A DNA stretch of 64,000 bases, taken from Sabulicella glaciei. GTDB taxonomy: Bacteria; Pseudomonadota; Alphaproteobacteria; Acetobacterales; Acetobacteraceae. Below the pieces are notes generated by a model. The model had not been told where the DNA came from, did not search any database, and saw only the letters and a program-made list of their open reading frames with translations. The DNA lies in NCBI RefSeq assembly GCF_026183895.1, contig NZ_JAPFQI010000006.1:35592-99591 (forward strand), read 5' to 3'. Of this stretch, positions 35,045 to 44,201 are shown in pieces (positions within the stretch are counted from its first letter, which is position 1; each line of letters starts with the position of its first letter). A program made the position numbers and the translations under genes.

Positions 35045-35134
35045 ACACCATTGCCTGCCGGCCCTGATCCGGCCGCATGGCGGCCGGCACCGCAAGATCA
35101 ATCGCGCAACCAGCACGACCGTGGCGTGGCGAAA

Positions 35135-35161
35135 GCCAGGCGCGCGGAGCGCGCGCCTGGC
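35135..35161. terminator. Hairpin after omega-transaminase gene
   Basis: GCCAGGCGCGCG (35135-35146) and CGCGCGCCTGGC (35150-35161) form a perfect 12-base stem with loop GAG, 24 bases beyond the minus-strand transaminase stop. With the hairpin at 35019 it separates two convergent genes. Confidence 0.6.
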
Positions 35162-35184
35162 GCCTGAAAGCTACAAGGAAACCG

Positions 35185-36513
35185 CTATGCGGCTTCCTTG
35201 TGAATCGCGTCGCCCAGCGTGGTGACGATGCGGTCCACATGCGACTTCTCGATGATAAGCGGCGGCGAGAGCGCGACGATGTCGCCCGTCACCCGCACCA
35301 GCAGCCCATCGTCGAAGCAGCGGCGGAAGATCCGCATGGCGCGGTCGCCTGGCTTGCCGGCGGTGGACTGCAGCTCGATCCCCGCGATCAGCCCGTGGTT
35401 GCGGATGTCGATGACGCCCGGCGCCGCGCGCAGCGAATGGGCCGCTTCCTCCCAGTAGGGCTCGATGGCGCGGACGCGGCCGGGCAGGTCCTCGCGCACA
35501 TGGATCTCCATGGCAGCGATGGCGGCGGCCGAGGCCAGCGGGTGGCCGGAGTAGGTGTAGCCGTGGAAGAATTCGATGCCGCCGGCCACGCCGGTCACGA
35601 TGGCGTCGTGGACCTCGTTCTTCACCGCCACGGCGCCCATCGGCACGGCGGCGTTGGTCAGCCCCTTGGCCATGGTGATGATGTCGGGCGTCACGCCCAG
35701 GCGCTCGGAGCCGAAATAGTTGCCGATGCGGCCGAAGCCCGTGATCACCTCGTCGAAGATCAAGAGAATGCCGTACTTGCTGCACAGCTCGCGCAGCTTC
35801 TCCAGGTAGCCGACGGGCGGCACCAGCACGCCGGTCGAGCCGGCGACCGGCTCCACCATCACCGCGGCGATGGTGTCGCCATGCAGCGCGACCAGCTTCT
35901 CGACCTCCTCGGCCAGGAAGGCGCCGTGCTCGGGCTGGCCCTTGCTGAAGGCGTTGCGGTCGGGAAGGTGGGTGGCGGAAAGATGGTCCACATAGGGCAG
36001 CATGGCGCCGAACTGCTTGCGGTTCGGGCCGATGCCGCCCACCGACATGCCACCGAAGCCGACGCCGTGATAGCCGCGCTCACGCCCCACGAGGCGCACG
36101 CGCTGCGCCTGGCCGATGGCCTTCTGGTAGGCGAGGGCGATCTTCAGCGCCGTGTCGGCGCTCTCGCTGCCCGAATTGGTGAAGAAGACGCGGTCCAGCC
36201 CGTCGGGTGTCAGGTCGGCGACGCGCGCTGCCGCCTCGAAGGCGATGGGGTGGCCGAGTTGGAAGGTCGGCGCGAAGTCCAGGATGGCGGCCTGCTTCTG
36301 GATCGCCTCGGTGATCTCGCGGCGGCCATGGCCGGCATTGCAGCACCACAGCCCGGCCGTGCCGTCCAGCACCTCGCGCCCCTCGGGGGTGAAGTAGTGC
36401 ATGCCCTCGGCGCGGGCGAGCAGGCGCGGCGTGCCCTTGAAGTACTTGTTGTCGCTAAAGGGCATCCAGAACGCGTCGAGGTCGTTCGGGCGGGGGATCG
36501 TGATCTCGTTCAT
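35185..36513 (-). CDS. Class III omega-amino acid:pyruvate transaminase
   Basis: 442 residues from MNEITIPRPNDLDAFWMPFS, which is the characteristic beginning of beta-alanine:pyruvate aminotransferases. FFTNSGSESADTALKIA binds the cofactor phosphate, IFDEVITGFGR holds the PLP Asp, and the catalytic Lys is in TMAKGLTNAAVPMGAV. The enzyme moves the amino group of beta-alanine or related omega-amines to pyruvate in the cytoplasm. It is a single gene, divergent from the autotransporter with about 150 bases between them. Confidence 0.9.
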   Translation of the reverse strand: MNEITIPRPNDLDAFWMPFSDNKYFKGTPRLLARAEGMHYFTPEGREVLDGTAGLWCCNAGHGRREITEAIQKQAAILDFAPTFQLGHPIAFEAAARVADLTPDGLDRVFFTNSGSESADTALKIALAYQKAIGQAQRVRLVGRERGYHGVGFGGMSVGGIGPNRKQFGAMLPYVDHLSATHLPDRNAFSKGQPEHGAFLAEEVEKLVALHGDTIAAVMVEPVAGSTGVLVPPVGYLEKLRELCSKYGILLIFDEVITGFGRIGNYFGSERLGVTPDIITMAKGLTNAAVPMGAVAVKNEVHDAIVTGVAGGIEFFHGYTYSGHPLASAAAIAAMEIHVREDLPGRVRAIEPYWEEAAHSLRAAPGVIDIRNHGLIAGIELQSTAGKPGDRAMRIFRRCFDDGLLVRVTGDIVALSPPLIIEKSHVDRIVTTLGDAIHKEAA

Positions 36514-36662
36514 CGGGCGGATCCTTGGCGGTCGGGGCGACCTTAGACCCAAGCGGGCGGCGGTTGGAACACCCGCCAAGAGGGGGAATCCGTAGAACTC
36601 CGTCCTTTCTGGAGGGAGCGCGGTGCGGCTAGGGGCTGCGGAACCCTGTCCTGGACACCCCG

Positions 36663-39600
36663 ATGCGCCGACGCGTCCCGCCCCCCGCCCTGGCCTTCGT
36701 GCTCGCGGCCTCTGCCGCCTCCGCGCAGGGCTGGAACCTGTATGACGGCAGCACCGCCAGCATCTTCGTGCCCTACCACAATGCCGTGACGAACGGGCAG
36801 CTGGTGCATTCGCCGTCGCTCCGGCTTTCCTTCAGCGGGTTGTCGGGCGGGAATTTCACGCCGGGCGCCCAGTCCTTCACCATGGACACGGGCTCCATGG
36901 GCCTCGTCGCCTCGCCGGACAACTTCCAGCCGCAGGCGGGCGACGTGGCGATCGGCCCCGGCCAACTGACCTACACCAGCTCCGGGCGCATCAACCACGG
37001 CACCTGGTACCTGACGCGGGTGAACATCCACGACGCGCAGGGCGTGGCCGCCGTGGCCGAGGTGCCGGTGCTGCAGGTGACGGAGATCACCTGTCAGCAC
37101 AACGCTCGCGAATGCACCGCCACCACCGTCCCCAGCGGCGTCGCCATGATGGGCGTCGGCTTCGCGCGGGAAGCGGACCAGCAGCAAGGCTCCCGCCCGC
37201 GCGACAACGCGCTGATCAACATCGTGCAGATGCGGGGCCCCAACGGGCTCGACGCGGTGGCGCCCGGTTCCGGCTACACCCCCGGCTATGTCGTGACGCG
37301 GGGCGGCGTCACCCTGGGCCTGACGCCCGCCGACACGGCCGGGGCCGCCTTCGCGCGGCTGCTGCCCAACCCGGCCATCCCCGGCGAATGGATGCCCGCG
37401 ACCGGCGGCACGACCGTCAACGGCGTTGCGGGGCAGGGGAACTCGCTGGTGGATACCGGCGTGAACGAGATGTTCCTGGTGCCTGGCGCCGCCGCCGGCT
37501 TCGTCGCCGGGCAGGCCGTGCCCGCCGGGACGCGCATCGCGGTGTCGCTGCCCGGGCTGGGGGCGGCGGGGCTCGCCTCCTACGGGTTCACGGTGGGCGG
37601 CGGCTCGGCCCTCGAGCCCAGCGCCGTCATCATCCCGCATGGCACCTCGCCCTTCGTGAACACGGGGCGCTACGCGCTGAACGCCTTCGACGTCATCTTC
37701 GACAGCGGCAACGGCTTCATCGGCTATCGCCGCGCCGCCGGCGCCACCGAGGGGCAGGTGACGCCCGGCTTCGTGCTCCAGGGCTCCTGGCAGCTTCCCG
37801 GCCTGTTCCTGTCCAGCCTGCCCGTGGTGCTGGCCGCCGATACGGCGCTTGCCAGCGCCGGCACGGCGGGGCTGACCGGGGGCATTTCCGGCCCGCATGC
37901 GCTGACGCTTTCGGGGGGCGGCACCTTCAACCTGGCGGGGCGGGGCACGTATTCCGGCGGGACGGCCGTCGGTCCAGGCACGGGCCTGGCCATCAGCGCG
38001 GGGAACGAGCTTGGCTCGGGTCCGCTGACGCTGGATGGCGGGCGGCTGATCGGCGCGGGTGCCTTCACCCTGCCCAATGCCGTCGCGCTCACCGCCCAGG
38101 GCGGCACGGTGCAGCCGGGCGGGCGCAACGTCGCGCTCACCGGCAATCTTTCCGGCGCTGGGCAGCTGACGGTCAGCGGCACGGGCCAGGTGACGCTGAG
38201 CGGCGCCAACACCCAGGCGGGCGGCACGCTGGTTCGCGGCGGCGCGGTTCTCGCCACTGCCTCGGACCTCGCCCTCGGCGCGGCGGGCGCTCCGCTGACG
38301 CTGAATGGAGGGACGCTCAAGGCCCTCGCCGACCTCGCGATCCTGCGTCCGGTCAGTGCGACGAACGGCAGCTTCGACACCACGGGCGGCTTCGTCATCG
38401 CCTTGCGCGGCGCCTTCACCCATGACGGCGCGCTTTCCGTGCTGGGCGATGGCCGGCTGGATCACGCGGGGGATGCGGTTTCCGCCAGCCCGGTGACGCT
38501 GGGCGGCGGCCGCCTGTCGGTCTCGGGCAGCCTGACCGCTCCGGCGCTGCTCGTCGCGCCGGGCGCGACGCTGGGCGGCACCGGCACGGTGAACGCCCCC
38601 ACGGCGGTCGCCGGCACGCTGGACCCCGGCAATTCCCCGGGAACGCTGGTCTTCTCGGCGCCGGTCACGATGCTGCCCGGCTCCGTCCTGGCGGTGGAGC
38701 TGGACGGCACGGGAACCGGGAATGGCGCGGGCCAGTTCGACCGCGTGGTGGTGCAGGGGGGCGGCTTTGCCGCCGCCGGCACCGTCGCCCCCGCGCTGCG
38801 CGGCCTGTCCGGCGCGACCAACGGCTTCACTCCCGCGCTCGGGCAGGGCTTCACCATCGTGCAGGCCGATGGCGGCATCTCGGGCCAGTTCACCGCGGTG
38901 GCGCAGCCTGCCAGCGGCACGGTCGGGACGCGCTTCGACCTGCTCTACGCGCCCAACAGCGTCACCCTGCTGACGACCCCCGCCGCCTATGGCGCGCTAC
39001 GCGATGCCGGGCTCCCGCAGACGGCCAACCAAGCGGCGGCCGGCGCGGCGCTGGACGCCTTCCGCCCCGCCGCGGGCCCTCGCCTGTCCGGCGAGGCGGC
39101 TTCGGTCTTCGGCCCGCTCTATGCCCTGGCCCCTTCCGTCCTGCCGGCGACGCTGGAGGCGCTGGCCGGAACCTCATGGGGTGACGGGCTGGCGGCACGG
39201 CTTTCCGCCCGGCAGGCCTTCACGGCCGGGCTGTCCGACCAGCTCGCCCTCGCGCGTGGGACCGGTGACGCGCGGGCCGCGCAGGGCGTCGCGCTGGGAC
39301 CCGAGCGCGCGGCCTGGTTCCGCGCCCTGGGCCAGCCGATGCTGCGGGCGGGGCGCGACGGCGCGCCGGGCTTCACGGCCGGCCTCGGCGGGGTCGCCGC
39401 GGGCACGGAGATCCGTCTCGGCGCCGGGACCCGGGCAGGCGTCGCGGTGGGCTACACCTCCGGCGTGGTCACCACCCGCGCCGGCGCCCGCATCGAGGGG
39501 GAGGCGCTGAACCTCGCCCTGTATGGCGGCTGGACGGGGCCGCGCGGCGTCTTTGTCGAGGGCGATGCGGGCGGTGGCTGGGCGCGTGATGCGTCGCGTC

Positions 39601-40133
39601 GCGTCCTCGCCGCCTTTGGCCGCCAGGCGCGCGGCGCGGCGGAGGGCGGCTCCCTTGGCGCTGGGCTGCGGGCCGGCGTGGCGATGGAAGCCGCCGGATG
39701 GCGCCTCGAGCCCAGCCTCGCCCTGCGCCTCGACCGCGTGGACCGCGCGGGCGCGACCGAAACCGGCGCGGGCAGCCTGGGGCTGCGCGTGCAGGGCGGC
39801 GACATGCTGTCCGTCCGCAGCGTGCTCGGGATGACGGTGTCCCGGCGCCTGGACCTGCCCTGGGACGGCATGTCGGTCGCGCCGTCGCTCCGCGCCGGCT
39901 GGGCGCATGAATTCGCCGATGCCTCGGCCACGACGCGCGCCGCGCTGCTCGGCGCGCCGGATGCCGGGTTCCGCGTCGCCTCCACCCGGCTGGGCCGCGA
40001 CGCGGCGCTGCTGGGCGCGGGCGTCAGGCTTTCGCTGCGCCCCGGCGTCTCCCTCTTCCTGGACTACGCCTCGGAATGGCGGAGCAACCTTTCGGCGCAG
40101 ACCGTCTCGGGCGGGGTGCGGATGAGCTTCTGA
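36663..40133 (+). CDS. Autotransporter with pepsin-like aspartic protease passenger
   Basis: 1156 residues. A signal peptide covers residues 1-22 (cleavage near ASAQG). Residues about 25-360 read like a two-lobed pepsin fold. The first catalytic motif, FTMDTGSMG, has D75. A flap-like TYTSSGRINHGTWY lies near 103-116, a Cys pair at 144 and 151, and MMGVGFARE near 162. The second motif, SLVDTGVNE, has D264, and the end strand ALNAFDVIFDSGNGFIGY lies at 338-355. Autotransporter strand repeats follow (about 405-780, with GTLDPGNSPGTL), then a beta-barrel (about 880-1156) ending in Phe. Passenger activity is inferred from motifs, not proven. Confidence 0.85.
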   Translation: MRRRVPPPALAFVLAASAASAQGWNLYDGSTASIFVPYHNAVTNGQLVHSPSLRLSFSGLSGGNFTPGAQSFTMDTGSMGLVASPDNFQPQAGDVAIGPGQLTYTSSGRINHGTWYLTRVNIHDAQGVAAVAEVPVLQVTEITCQHNARECTATTVPSGVAMMGVGFAREADQQQGSRPRDNALINIVQMRGPNGLDAVAPGSGYTPGYVVTRGGVTLGLTPADTAGAAFARLLPNPAIPGEWMPATGGTTVNGVAGQGNSLVDTGVNEMFLVPGAAAGFVAGQAVPAGTRIAVSLPGLGAAGLASYGFTVGGGSALEPSAVIIPHGTSPFVNTGRYALNAFDVIFDSGNGFIGYRRAAGATEGQVTPGFVLQGSWQLPGLFLSSLPVVLAADTALASAGTAGLTGGISGPHALTLSGGGTFNLAGRGTYSGGTAVGPGTGLAISAGNELGSGPLTLDGGRLIGAGAFTLPNAVALTAQGGTVQPGGRNVALTGNLSGAGQLTVSGTGQVTLSGANTQAGGTLVRGGAVLATASDLALGAAGAPLTLNGGTLKALADLAILRPVSATNGSFDTTGGFVIALRGAFTHDGALSVLGDGRLDHAGDAVSASPVTLGGGRLSVSGSLTAPALLVAPGATLGGTGTVNAPTAVAGTLDPGNSPGTLVFSAPVTMLPGSVLAVELDGTGTGNGAGQFDRVVVQGGGFAAAGTVAPALRGLSGATNGFTPALGQGFTIVQADGGISGQFTAVAQPASGTVGTRFDLLYAPNSVTLLTTPAAYGALRDAGLPQTANQAAAGAALDAFRPAAGPRLSGEAASVFGPLYALAPSVLPATLEALAGTSWGDGLAARLSARQAFTAGLSDQLALARGTGDARAAQGVALGPERAAWFRALGQPMLRAGRDGAPGFTAGLGGVAAGTEIRLGAGTRAGVAVGYTSGVVTTRAGARIEGEALNLALYGGWTGPRGVFVEGDAGGGWARDASRRVLAAFGRQARGAAEGGSLGAGLRAGVAMEAAGWRLEPSLALRLDRVDRAGATETGAGSLGLRVQGGDMLSVRSVLGMTVSRRLDLPWDGMSVAPSLRAGWAHEFADASATTRAALLGAPDAGFRVASTRLGRDAALLGAGVRLSLRPGVSLFLDYASEWRSNLSAQTVSGGVRMSF

Positions 40134-40140
40134 GGGGGCG

Positions 40141-40974
40141 TCAAACCTTGGACGCGACCAAGCTGTAGGCCAGGGGCAGCCAGGGCTGGGACGGCCAGGT
40201 CCATAGACCGTCCGCCCCGCGCACCAGGCCGGGAAAAAAGGCCCAGGGGAGGCGGTCATGCTCGCGCAGCCGCTCCAGCCGCAGCCCGGCCTCGTGCAGC
40301 GCGTTCAGCACGTCGCCCAGCGGGTGCAGCCACGCCACGGTCCGGCTGTTGCGGATAGGCACGGAGGGGTCGCAGTAATCCACCGCCTCCTCGAAGACGC
40401 GGCCCTTGCGCTCGAAATAGGGGACGAGCCAGTCGGGCTTCCCTTCCGGGTCGCCGGGCGGGGACCAGCCGTCGAACACGGCGGTGACGGGGTGGCAATC
40501 GGCGAAAAGGAGGCGCCCGCCGGGCCGCAGGAAATGCGCCACCACCCGCGCCCAGGCGCGGATGTCGGGCAGCCAGCCGATCGTCCCCCAGGAGGTGAAG
40601 ACGAGGTCGAAGCCGCCCTCCTCGCCGGGCATCGCCTCCGGCGCGGCCAGCACGTCGCTTTCGGTGAAGCGCAGCGCCGCGGCGCCGGTCTCGGCAGCCA
40701 GGGCGCGGGCGGCGGCGATGGCAGGCGGGCTCCAGTCCACCCCAAGCACTTCCCGCGCGCCGCGCTGGACCAGCGCCAGGCTGTCATCGCCGATGTGGCA
40801 TTGCAGGTGCAGGATCCGCAGACCCTCCAGCGGCGGCAGCATCGCCTCCACGATAGGGTCAAGGCGGCCGCGCCCCGCCCGGTGCGTGGACAAGTCGTAG
40901 CCGCGCGGGCCCAGGTGAAGCGCTGTGCGCTCATCCCAGTTCGCGCGGTTCAGCCGGCGCCAATCCTCCTCCAT
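40141..40974 (-). CDS. Class I SAM-dependent methyltransferase
   Basis: 277 residues, MEEDWRRLNRANWDERTALH at the start. The SAM motif I appears as ILHLQCHIGDDSLALVQRGA near residues 54-73, then LGVDWSPPAI and FDLVFTSWGTIGWL as motifs II and post-II. This belongs to a family of small-molecule methyltransferases related to SAM enzymes with an HLQCHxG motif. The C-terminal half is rich in Trp and aromatic residues. It converges on the autotransporter gene with seven bases between the stops. Substrate unknown. Confidence 0.85.
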   Translation of the reverse strand: MEEDWRRLNRANWDERTALHLGPRGYDLSTHRAGRGRLDPIVEAMLPPLEGLRILHLQCHIGDDSLALVQRGAREVLGVDWSPPAIAAARALAAETGAAALRFTESDVLAAPEAMPGEEGGFDLVFTSWGTIGWLPDIRAWARVVAHFLRPGGRLLFADCHPVTAVFDGWSPPGDPEGKPDWLVPYFERKGRVFEEAVDYCDPSVPIRNSRTVAWLHPLGDVLNALHEAGLRLERLREHDRLPWAFFPGLVRGADGLWTWPSQPWLPLAYSLVASKV

Positions 40975-41079
40975 CGCGGCAAGCCTGCCGGAGGCGCTGT
41001 GCGCGGTCCAGCGCGTTCCGCGCGGGCGCCGCTTGCGCTATGCTGCGGGAACCAGCCCCTTTCCGGGAAACCCCGCCCC

Positions 41080-42507
41080 GTGCTCGTCACCTCGCCTGCC
41101 TTCAAGGACAATGCCGCCCGCGCGCTGGAAAGCCCCGGCCTGCAGAAGGCGCTCGACCGCGCCAAGGGCGGCTTCCTCAGCAAGCGCGGCGCCGCCGTCG
41201 CCGGCCTGCCGGAATTCGAGCGGCTGCGCGACATCGGCCGCGACATCAAGAACCACACCCTCCAGCACCTGGATTTCTACCTGGAGGAGTACGAGGCGAA
41301 GGTGCAGGGGGCCGGGGGTCACGTGCACTGGTGCCACACCGCCGATGACGCCCGCCGCGCCGTGCTGGAGATCTGCCGCCGCGCCGGGGCGCGCACCGTC
41401 ACCAAGGGCAAATCCATGATCTCCGAGGAGCTGGGGATCAACGACCACCTGGAGGCGCACGGCATCCAGCCGGTCGAGACCGACCTGGGCGAGTACATCC
41501 TCCAGCTTCGCAATGAGCCGCCCTCGCACATCATCGGCCCGGCCTTCCACCTGAACCGCGAGGATTGGGAGGAAAGCTTCCGCGCCTCCCACACCGACCT
41601 GCCGAAGGACCGCGTCTTCCACGAGCGGCGCGACATCCTCACGGAGGCGCGGTCCCGGCTGCGCGACAAGTTCCTTGTCGCCGACGTGGGCATCACCGGC
41701 GCGAACTTCCTTGTCGCCGAGACGGGCAGCAGCGTCATCGTCACCAACGAGGGCAATGGCGACCTGACGCAGACCCTGCCGCGCGTCCACATCGTCCTCG
41801 CCAGCATCGAGAAGGTTGTGCCCACGCTGGAGGACTGCACCTCTCTGCTGCGCCTGCTCGCGCGCTCGGCCACGGGACAGGATTTCTCCGTCTACACCAC
41901 CTTCTCCACCGGGGTGCGGCGCGAGGGCGACCTGGACGGGCCGGAGGAGTACCACGTCATCCTGGTGGATGCCGGGCGTTCCAACATGGTCGGCACGGAT
42001 TTCCAGGACATGCTGCGCTGCATCCGCTGCTCGGCCTGCATGAACCATTGCCCGGTCTACGGCGTGGTGGGCGGGCACGCCTATGGCTGGGTGTATCCCG
42101 GCCCGATGGGCTCGGTGCTGACGCCAACGCTGGTGGGCGTAGACAAGGCCGGGCACCTGCCCAACGCCTCCACCTTCTGCGGCCGCTGCGAAAGCGTCTG
42201 CCCGGTGAAGATCCCGCTGCCCAAGCTGATGCGCCACTGGCGCGAGCGCGAGTTCGAGCGTCACCTGACGCCCTCGGCGATCCGCGCCAATCTCGGCCTC
42301 TGGGCATGGTTCGCGATGCGGCCTTCGCTCTACCGGATGGCAACGCGCGCCGCGACCGGCGTGCTGGGGCTGCTCGGGCGCGGCAAGGGCAGCTTCCGCA
42401 CGCTGCCGCTGGCCGGCGGCTGGACGGCGGGGCGCGACCTGCCCGTGCCGCAGGGCGGCACCTTCATGGCGCAATACAAGCGCCGTCAGCGCGGAGCGCG
42501 GCCATGA
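41080..42507 (+). CDS. lutB: Lactate utilization iron-sulfur protein LutB/LldF
   Basis: 475 residues. A GTG start at 41080 gives MLVTSPAFKDNAARAL. The LUD domain is followed by two [4Fe-4S] motifs, CIRCSACMNHCPVYG and CGRCESVCPVKIP, near residues 315-375. LutB with LutA and LutC oxidises L-lactate to pyruvate and passes electrons to the quinone pool. lutC follows with an ATGA overlap. The expected lutA is not upstream, where an unrelated methyltransferase lies on the other strand. Confidence 0.92.
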   Translation: MLVTSPAFKDNAARALESPGLQKALDRAKGGFLSKRGAAVAGLPEFERLRDIGRDIKNHTLQHLDFYLEEYEAKVQGAGGHVHWCHTADDARRAVLEICRRAGARTVTKGKSMISEELGINDHLEAHGIQPVETDLGEYILQLRNEPPSHIIGPAFHLNREDWEESFRASHTDLPKDRVFHERRDILTEARSRLRDKFLVADVGITGANFLVAETGSSVIVTNEGNGDLTQTLPRVHIVLASIEKVVPTLEDCTSLLRLLARSATGQDFSVYTTFSTGVRREGDLDGPEEYHVILVDAGRSNMVGTDFQDMLRCIRCSACMNHCPVYGVVGGHAYGWVYPGPMGSVLTPTLVGVDKAGHLPNASTFCGRCESVCPVKIPLPKLMRHWREREFERHLTPSAIRANLGLWAWFAMRPSLYRMATRAATGVLGLLGRGKGSFRTLPLAGGWTAGRDLPVPQGGTFMAQYKRRQRGARP

Positions 42508-43292
42508 GCCGCGACGCCATCCTCGGCACGATCCGGCGCGGGCTGAAGCGCGGCCCGCTGCCGGAGGACCAGAAGGCGATGCTGCGCGCCCGCATGGCCG
42601 CGCATCCCCGCCATCTCATCCCCGCTCGCTCGCGGCTGGACCGCGCCGGGCAGGTGGCCCTGTTCATCCGGAACGTGGAGAAGGAGTTCGGCACGGTGGA
42701 GCGCGTGCCGGACCTCGCCGCTGTCCCCGCCGCCGTGTCGGACTACCTCGCGGCCCACAACCTGCCGCCGCGCTTCGCCATGGCTCCGCACCCGGAGCTC
42801 CAGGGCATCGACTGGAGCGACCGTCCGCTGCTCGAGTTCGAGGCGCGCAAGGGCGCGGCCAGCGACCAGGCCAGCCTGCAGCACGGCTTCGCGGCGGTCG
42901 CCGAGACAGGGACGCTGATGTTGCCCGTCGCCGGGGAGCGCCCGACCACGCTGAACCTGCTGCCCGACACGGCCATGGTGTTCCTGCGCGCCAGCCGCAT
43001 CGTCGGCGCCTACGAGGAGGCGTGGGACCTCCTGCGCGCCGAGCGGGTGGACCCGCTGACCGGCGGCTTCATGCCGCGCAACGTCATGCTGGTCACCGGT
43101 CCCTCGCGCTCCGCCGACATCGAGCAGACGCTGGAGCTGGGCGCGCACGGGCCGCGCCGCCTTCACGTCATCCTGCTGGATGACGACCCGGCCGCCCTGC
43201 CCGAGGCGGTGGCGGCGGCGCCGGATTTGCGCCCCGAGCCGGCGCGCCACCCCATCGCGGAACCGGGCGAGCCCGCCAGCCCGGGCGATTGA
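42504..43292 (+). CDS. lutC: Lactate utilization protein LutC (LUD domain)
   Basis: 262 residues, MSRDAILGTIRRGLKRGPLP at the start. The LUD core is visible as AVAETGTLMLPVAGERPTTL and VTGPSRSADIEQTLELGAHGP with HVILLDDD near the end. It is the third subunit of the LutABC lactate oxidation system. Its ATG overlaps the lutB stop and its own stop touches the next ATG, so lutB, lutC and the Smr gene form a tight operon. Confidence 0.92.
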   Translation: MSRDAILGTIRRGLKRGPLPEDQKAMLRARMAAHPRHLIPARSRLDRAGQVALFIRNVEKEFGTVERVPDLAAVPAAVSDYLAAHNLPPRFAMAPHPELQGIDWSDRPLLEFEARKGAASDQASLQHGFAAVAETGTLMLPVAGERPTTLNLLPDTAMVFLRASRIVGAYEEAWDLLRAERVDPLTGGFMPRNVMLVTGPSRSADIEQTLELGAHGPRRLHVILLDDDPAALPEAVAAAPDLRPEPARHPIAEPGEPASPGD

Positions 43293-43819
43293 TGCGCCGT
43301 CGCCGGGGCGAGTTGACGGAGGAGGACCGCGCGGTCTGGGCGGCCTATGCCCAGCGCGTGCGGGTGCTGCCCGGCCGTGCCGTCCCGCCGCTGCCTTCCG
43401 CGCCCACCGTCACGATCACGCCGCCGCCCCGCCCCGCCGCACCCCCGCCGCCCAAGCCGCGCCTGCCCCCGCCGGAGGTGGCGGTGGGCGCCCCGCCGCC
43501 CGGCCTCGACGCACGGCGCTGGCGCGACCTCCGGCGCGGCAAGCTGCGGCCGGAGCGCAAGCTGGACCTGCACGGCATGACCGCCGCCGCCGCGCATGGC
43601 GCCGTGTCCTCCTTTCTCCATTCTGCGCTGGCGGATGGGGTTCGCTGCGTGTGCATCGTCACCGGCAAGGGCTCCTCGGCCGAAGGCGGGGTGCTGCGTC
43701 GGGAATTGCCGCATTGGCTGAACGCGCCGGGGCTGCGCGGCCTCGTGCTCGGCGCGGCGCATCCGCATCGCGCCAATGCCGGGGCGGTGCACCTGCTGCT
43801 GCGCCGCCCGCGCGCATGA
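43292..43819 (+). CDS. Smr-domain protein
   Basis: 175 residues from the ATG at 43292, which shares one base with the lutC stop (a TTG three bases earlier is less likely). The first half is Pro- and Arg-rich and probably disordered. The Smr domain starts at about residue 90 with KLDLHGMTAAAAH, continues with CVCIVTGKGSSAEGGVLR and ends at GAVHLLLRR. The LDLHG and TGKG motifs are those of small MutS-related nucleases. It may cut nicked DNA or RNA; the link to lactate genes is unclear. Confidence 0.88.
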   Translation: MRRRRGELTEEDRAVWAAYAQRVRVLPGRAVPPLPSAPTVTITPPPRPAAPPPPKPRLPPPEVAVGAPPPGLDARRWRDLRRGKLRPERKLDLHGMTAAAAHGAVSSFLHSALADGVRCVCIVTGKGSSAEGGVLRRELPHWLNAPGLRGLVLGAAHPHRANAGAVHLLLRRPRA

Positions 43820-43841
43820 CCCGAACGCGACCGGGCGTGGC

Positions 43842-44201
43842 ATGACCCCCTTCGGCCGCAAGCTGCGCGAGTTGCGGGAAGCGCGCGGCGTCACCCTGAC
43901 CGAACTGGCGGCGGCCCTTCAGGTCTCGCCCGCCTATCTTTCCGCGCTGGAGCACGGGCGGCGCGGCCGGCCTTCCCCCGGGCTGGTGCATCAGGTGAAC
44001 GAGCATTTCGGCCAGATCTGGGACGAGGCAGAGGAACTCGTCTCCCTCGCGCGGCTGTCGCATCCGCGCGTGGTGGTGGACACGGCGGGGCTGAGCCCGG
44101 AGGCGACGCGTCTGGCGAACGAGCTGGCGCGCCGCATCCGCGACCTCCCCTCCGAACGGGTGCACGCCCTGCTGACGCTGCTGGAGGCGGAGGGGCCGTG
44201 A
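43842..44201 (+). CDS. XRE-family helix-turn-helix regulator
   Basis: 119 residues from MTPFGRKLRELREARGVTLT. The DNA-binding unit is LTELAAALQVSPAYLSALEHGRRGRPS at about residues 19-45. A dimerising helical tail rich in Leu, Arg and Glu follows. Its GTGA overlap with azlC suggests it controls that transport pair or the upstream operon, though an operator cannot be named. Confidence 0.85.
   Translation: MTPFGRKLRELREARGVTLTELAAALQVSPAYLSALEHGRRGRPSPGLVHQVNEHFGQIWDEAEELVSLARLSHPRVVVDTAGLSPEATRLANELARRIRDLPSERVHALLTLLEAEGP

Noticed and set aside
36543-38465. 640-codon minus-strand frame opposite the autotransporter passenger
   Set aside because: Arg-, Gly- and Ala-rich with no motif; the plus strand has signal peptide, protease and barrel features.
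36663-40133. Reading the autotransporter as only a PATR-repeat adhesin
   Set aside because: The repeats explain only residues about 405-780. The first 360 residues carry paired DTG motifs and pepsin-like end strands that adhesin repeats lack.
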